Origin: Fagopyrum homotropicum
Taxonomy: Eukaryota > Streptophyta > Magnoliopsida > Caryophyllales > Polygonaceae
Assembly: GCA_033239125.1 (NCBI GenBank)
Contig: BSWB01000004.1
Coordinates: 30,625,501-30,689,500, forward strand
Direction: 5' to 3'
DNA: 64,000 nt
The first letter of the stretch is position 1. The number at the start of each line of letters is the position of its first letter. A program made the translations under genes and the position numbers. The notes below the pieces were generated by a model. That model did no database searches. It was not told the origin of the DNA and saw only the letters and a program-made list of their open reading frames with translations. Positions 60,486 to 64,000 of this stretch are shown here, in pieces.

Positions 60486-61876
60486 TGTAACACCCCGAAT
60501 CCACGGGATTCGGAGCGCTACGAGTTAAGACCTCACAATGGGTCCCGACCCTTAGCCTGACAACAATTTCACTGGATCTTACAACAAGACACAAATAAAG
60601 GCAAAACCGAAATTCATTTTAATGCAATGATATGAACCCCAAAAGAAAACAACGAAAGACTTCAGCCGAGATACAACGCTAAAGGCAACCGCCATACACG
60701 CGACATACATAATACTCTAAACAATACATAAAAACAACCCCCAAAACCCATCCTAAAATGTACGGACCCCGGCTGCCCACTCTTCCGGATCTCTCGGCCG
60801 CGCCCTTAACCTGCAAGGCAACTACAACAATATCGGTATAAAACCGTTAGCTAGCATTCAAGGCATTAGAATCATGGTATTGGCACACACACACATAAGA
60901 CATCATAAACACACAACATGTTCCAAAACACACAATCCGGTTTATTATCTTTTTATTATTAGGTCATATCCCGTTCTAATTCAACTTCTTTTGTGACACG
61001 AGAATCTTAAAGATCTCGCCCTTGTCCCCTTTCACCATACGGGTTTGTACTTGATGCGGATCAGCATCACCCGATGGACTGGTCGCAAGGCACCTCCCAG
61101 TCATCCCCATTTTGGACTGGACAAGCGGTCACCGCCCGTTATCATACACTTGGGCCAAATATAAACATATAAAGTCGGTGGTCCTATTACCGGTTTAGAT
61201 GTTATAACATAAGCAATAAACACACACATAAACAATAAACACACACCACCAAACACGCATTGAAACTAATACAGAGAATACGAGCTAAGTAAGTCCGAAG
61301 ACTTACCTCGTCTCGAAGCTAACCGAAAACGATATCACTCTCCAAAGGAAAACATAACCAAAGCCTGTTCAAGACAAGGCACAATAATCAACAACCACTC
61401 ACACCAGCCAGAAGTCCTTAGACTTCTAGTCGTATAAGATCTTATTAGGTCATAAACTATCATAATCTAGGATACACTCCTAGCCCTCATAAACTCACAA
61501 GATCTCAACTATAACCACGTGCTAGGATACTTCCATCCTAACTCCACAATCTCAAGAAACACATACTCACAACCTTAACAAAGCTCACATGATAACATAC
61601 ACACCTCAATACTTAGAACGTTCAAACAATCCTCAAATCCTCACCTAAAGTTTAAAGCCACTACTTGGAATTCACTCTAAGTTATGCTAGATCCAACCTA
61701 TCATGATACTAAAACTTAACATAACTAGATCGAGGAAAAAGATAACTCACATGACGTCAAAAGACGGAAGTCGATCAATGGATGTCGATTTTGGACTTGT
61801 TAGGCCTTTATCGGGACGATTCCGAACCTAACACCAAAATTAAGCAAATTTAGCTCATATGCTAAATTTGAACGGA

Positions 61877-61947
<71 letters not shown>

Positions 61948-63341
61948 CTCTAAGGAAAAACTCGTTTTCAAAAGTCAACATTAAAACCCGGGATTACAAT
62001 CTTTGAGCCATAACTGAATTAATCCAACAAAGACATAATGTACCGTGTATAAAAACATAAGAATATCCCGTAATTGAAATCCGAGTTTAAAATCGACAAA
62101 TACATTTTTAGGGCAAAAAAAAAAGAGCAATTTCATAAACTTGGGTCATATTCCGTAAATACAACCTTGAGCATTTTCTGTAAATAATTTCAGCAGGGGT
62201 CAAATTGCAATGATCCAAAACTGTGGGTTAAAACCTGTAATTAATCCCAATGGCATACTCAAAAATTCTAGAAAACATGGGCCATATATTGTATATGTAA
62301 ATTGGGCTTATAATATGTAATTATACTAATTAGTAAGGCCCAAAATGAAACAAAGAAGAACCCCTTCTTCAACCTTGCAGCACGCGCAGAGGGAAGGGAG
62401 GCGCAGCTCCGGCAGACGGCGAGGCAAGGCGACCCAGGTGAGGCTCCGGAAGGCGGCGGCCGTGGCAGATCTAGCGCCAGCATTGGCGGACCTGGGTGGT
62501 GGTTTCCGGCTCAGCGGTGGGGCGCTGTAATAGATCTGGCGCCGAGATGCTCGCTACTGGTGGGGGCGTTCCGGTAGCGGCTGCGTTGGAGCTCGACGAC
62601 GGCTGCTCCAATCCGGTGGCGTTAGGGCAGGCATCCGGCGAGCCTCAAAGACGGTTTCACAGAAGAGATGAGACAGGGAAGGGATTCGCAGGTTTGGCCG
62701 AGGCTTCCTTGGCGGCGGCAAGGTCTCCGGTCGACTCCAACACGCACTAGGGCAGGCCAAAACAGGGGTTTCCGGCGACGAATCCGGCGGTTCCTGTTGG
62801 ATTGAAGACGGAATAGAGGAAGAGAAATTTAGGAGGCAAGGCAGAGGGTGCGAGTGTGCTTCCTGAGCTGCGAGAGGTGGGAATCAAAGGGATGAGCAGT
62901 TGAGTGTATAGGGGTAGCGTGAGGGGTAGTGCAAAACAGACTATAGAGGAGCTAGAGGGCCGGCTAGGTGTAGAACCAAAGGCTAGGGATGGCTAGCTGG
63001 GCTGCAAGACAAGGCTAAGGAGAAGGACACGTCATCAGCCCGGAAGGATAAACAAATAAATAAAAAGAAGAAAGAAAATACGAGATCGGAATCAAAATAA
63101 ACCCGATCAAAACAACCGGAATGGGATAATCGGATTGAAAACTTTTCCGAACTTTCCACAAAAATAAAATATTGAAAATATAACAAAATATATACTCGTA
63201 AAAATATAGTTGGAAATACAAAACCATCATCGCAAATGATTTTACGACATAATATCATAATTGAAACACGGCTAATATAGTATATTGATAAAATCCGGAA
63301 AACAAAATATCGTAAACGCGCCTAAAAATTGGGGCGTTACA
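60486..63341 (-). mobile_element. Y LTR, second copy (counterpart of LTR 1)
   Basis: Carries the LTR 1 variants (CGAGTTAAGACC, TTCAGCCGAG, ATACTCTAAA, GCCCTTAACC) at the same insertion site, plus private changes (AGTCGTATAAG, GGCCCAAAATG). TA run about 61881-61946; intron-like interval 60822-61306. Confidence 0.92.
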
Positions 63342-64000
63342 TTAGATCCCCCTAAAAACAAGTTTCATCCCGAAACTTGTGATACACCGACCTTCTCGGT
63401 CCTTAAGGCCGAGGTAAAACTCTAAAACGAAGAAGGTTTAGACCTTCTAGTCTATTCACACAATATACTCAAACTACCACCGCAAGATATATCAGGCCAT
63501 ATAACACAAACCCACACACGACATAACTACAAATAACGTCACACATGCACATAACTCAACCAAAGAAAGAACTAGGTCTAACCCGTCAAATCTATCGATG
63601 CTACTAGCTCAGCGTAAAACTCAATCAAACTACTATTCTACGTCTTCAAGTTACCCTCATCGGTTCCTCGTTTACCACTAGATCCGCATGACTGACCACA
63701 TGTCTCGAGTCATGTATGTACTCTCTTGATTGATACGCGTAAAACACCGGGTGGCAACGCCAACTTGTAAGCCACTTCTCCAACGTGCGCTAAGATTTCA
63801 AAAAGGTCCGATATATCGGAAACTCAACTCTCTTCTCGGTTCTTTCTCAATACAGCATTTCCATTAGGTTTCTCTATCAAAGAAGATCGAACTTCCAACT
63901 AACACCATTAGTTTTGGTTCTTGTCAAACCAAACTTTGATGTTACGTTTCCTCAATTCTTGTGGCACTTCCAAGTAGTGAAGTACTTTACCTCACACTGC
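63342..64000 (-). mobile_element. Y interior, second copy (cut by window end)
   Basis: Starts with the PPT (63347-63353) and stem-loop (63360-63378), then the integrase C-terminal trace. Runs off the window, so it cannot be told whether this copy is also a dimer. Confidence 0.9.

Noticed and set aside
1432..64000. CRISPR array, bacterial operon, tRNA or rRNA genes
   Set aside because: Direct repeats here are LTRs, minisatellites or 1.7-kb units, and no short evenly spaced repeat-spacer pattern is visible. No tRNA cloverleaf or rRNA core sequence was noticed; the tRNA-like strings are primer binding sites.

Overview
The window is a block of nested plant LTR retrotransposons, with no host gene I can support. 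Evidence for a flowering-plant nuclear genome: Ty3/gypsy elements whose primer sites match plant initiator tRNA-Met, a Del/Tekay-like pol order (PR-RT-RH-IN followed by a chromodomain-like tail), 2.8-3.4 kb LTRs, 5-bp target duplications, and a Mutator-like small element. The species cannot be named from this sequence.

Layout. Positions 1-1431 hold pieces of two LTRs. From 1432 an AT-rich tandem repeat with a unit of about 1.73 kb (called U) forms the oldest substrate. An X-family solo LTR (A, 4338-30402, TSD ATGTC) split the second U unit. It was then opened by a reversed LTR (Z), Z by the gypsy element W (4794-24800, TSD ACAAA), and the 3' LTR of W by element V (13703-23930, TSD TGCTA). U resumes at 30403. 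It carries a 760-bp Mutator-like element (32305-33064, 10-bp TSD) and the start of a second X-family LTR (B, 33379). Element Y (34280-51273, TSD CTGCA, minus strand) sits inside B as an LTR-internal-LTR-internal-LTR dimer. From about 51850 to the window end, the block seen at 28.5-41 kb is present a second time in the same order. The second copy carries one extra solo LTR (54749-57601, TSD CCATC).

How it fits together. Two unequal exchanges between LTRs can be read from the sequence. One made the Y dimer: its middle LTR carries right-hand-LTR variants in its left part and left-hand-LTR variants in its right part. The other joined the left part of LTR B to the right part of LTR A and duplicated about 23.3 kb; the hybrid LTR has unmatched flanks. 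Only W keeps recognisable pol domains, broken by one frameshift and six in-frame stops, and its gag is largely missing. V and Y have badly decayed interiors but very similar LTRs, intact primer sites and polypurine tracts, so they look like non-autonomous elements moved by proteins supplied in trans.

Recurring cis signals link all the families: a probable spliceosomal intron inside the LTR, a hairpin that includes its 5' splice site, a conserved leader after the primer site, and a stem-loop just before the polypurine tract. These shared signals and the two LTR exchanges are the main observations of interest.
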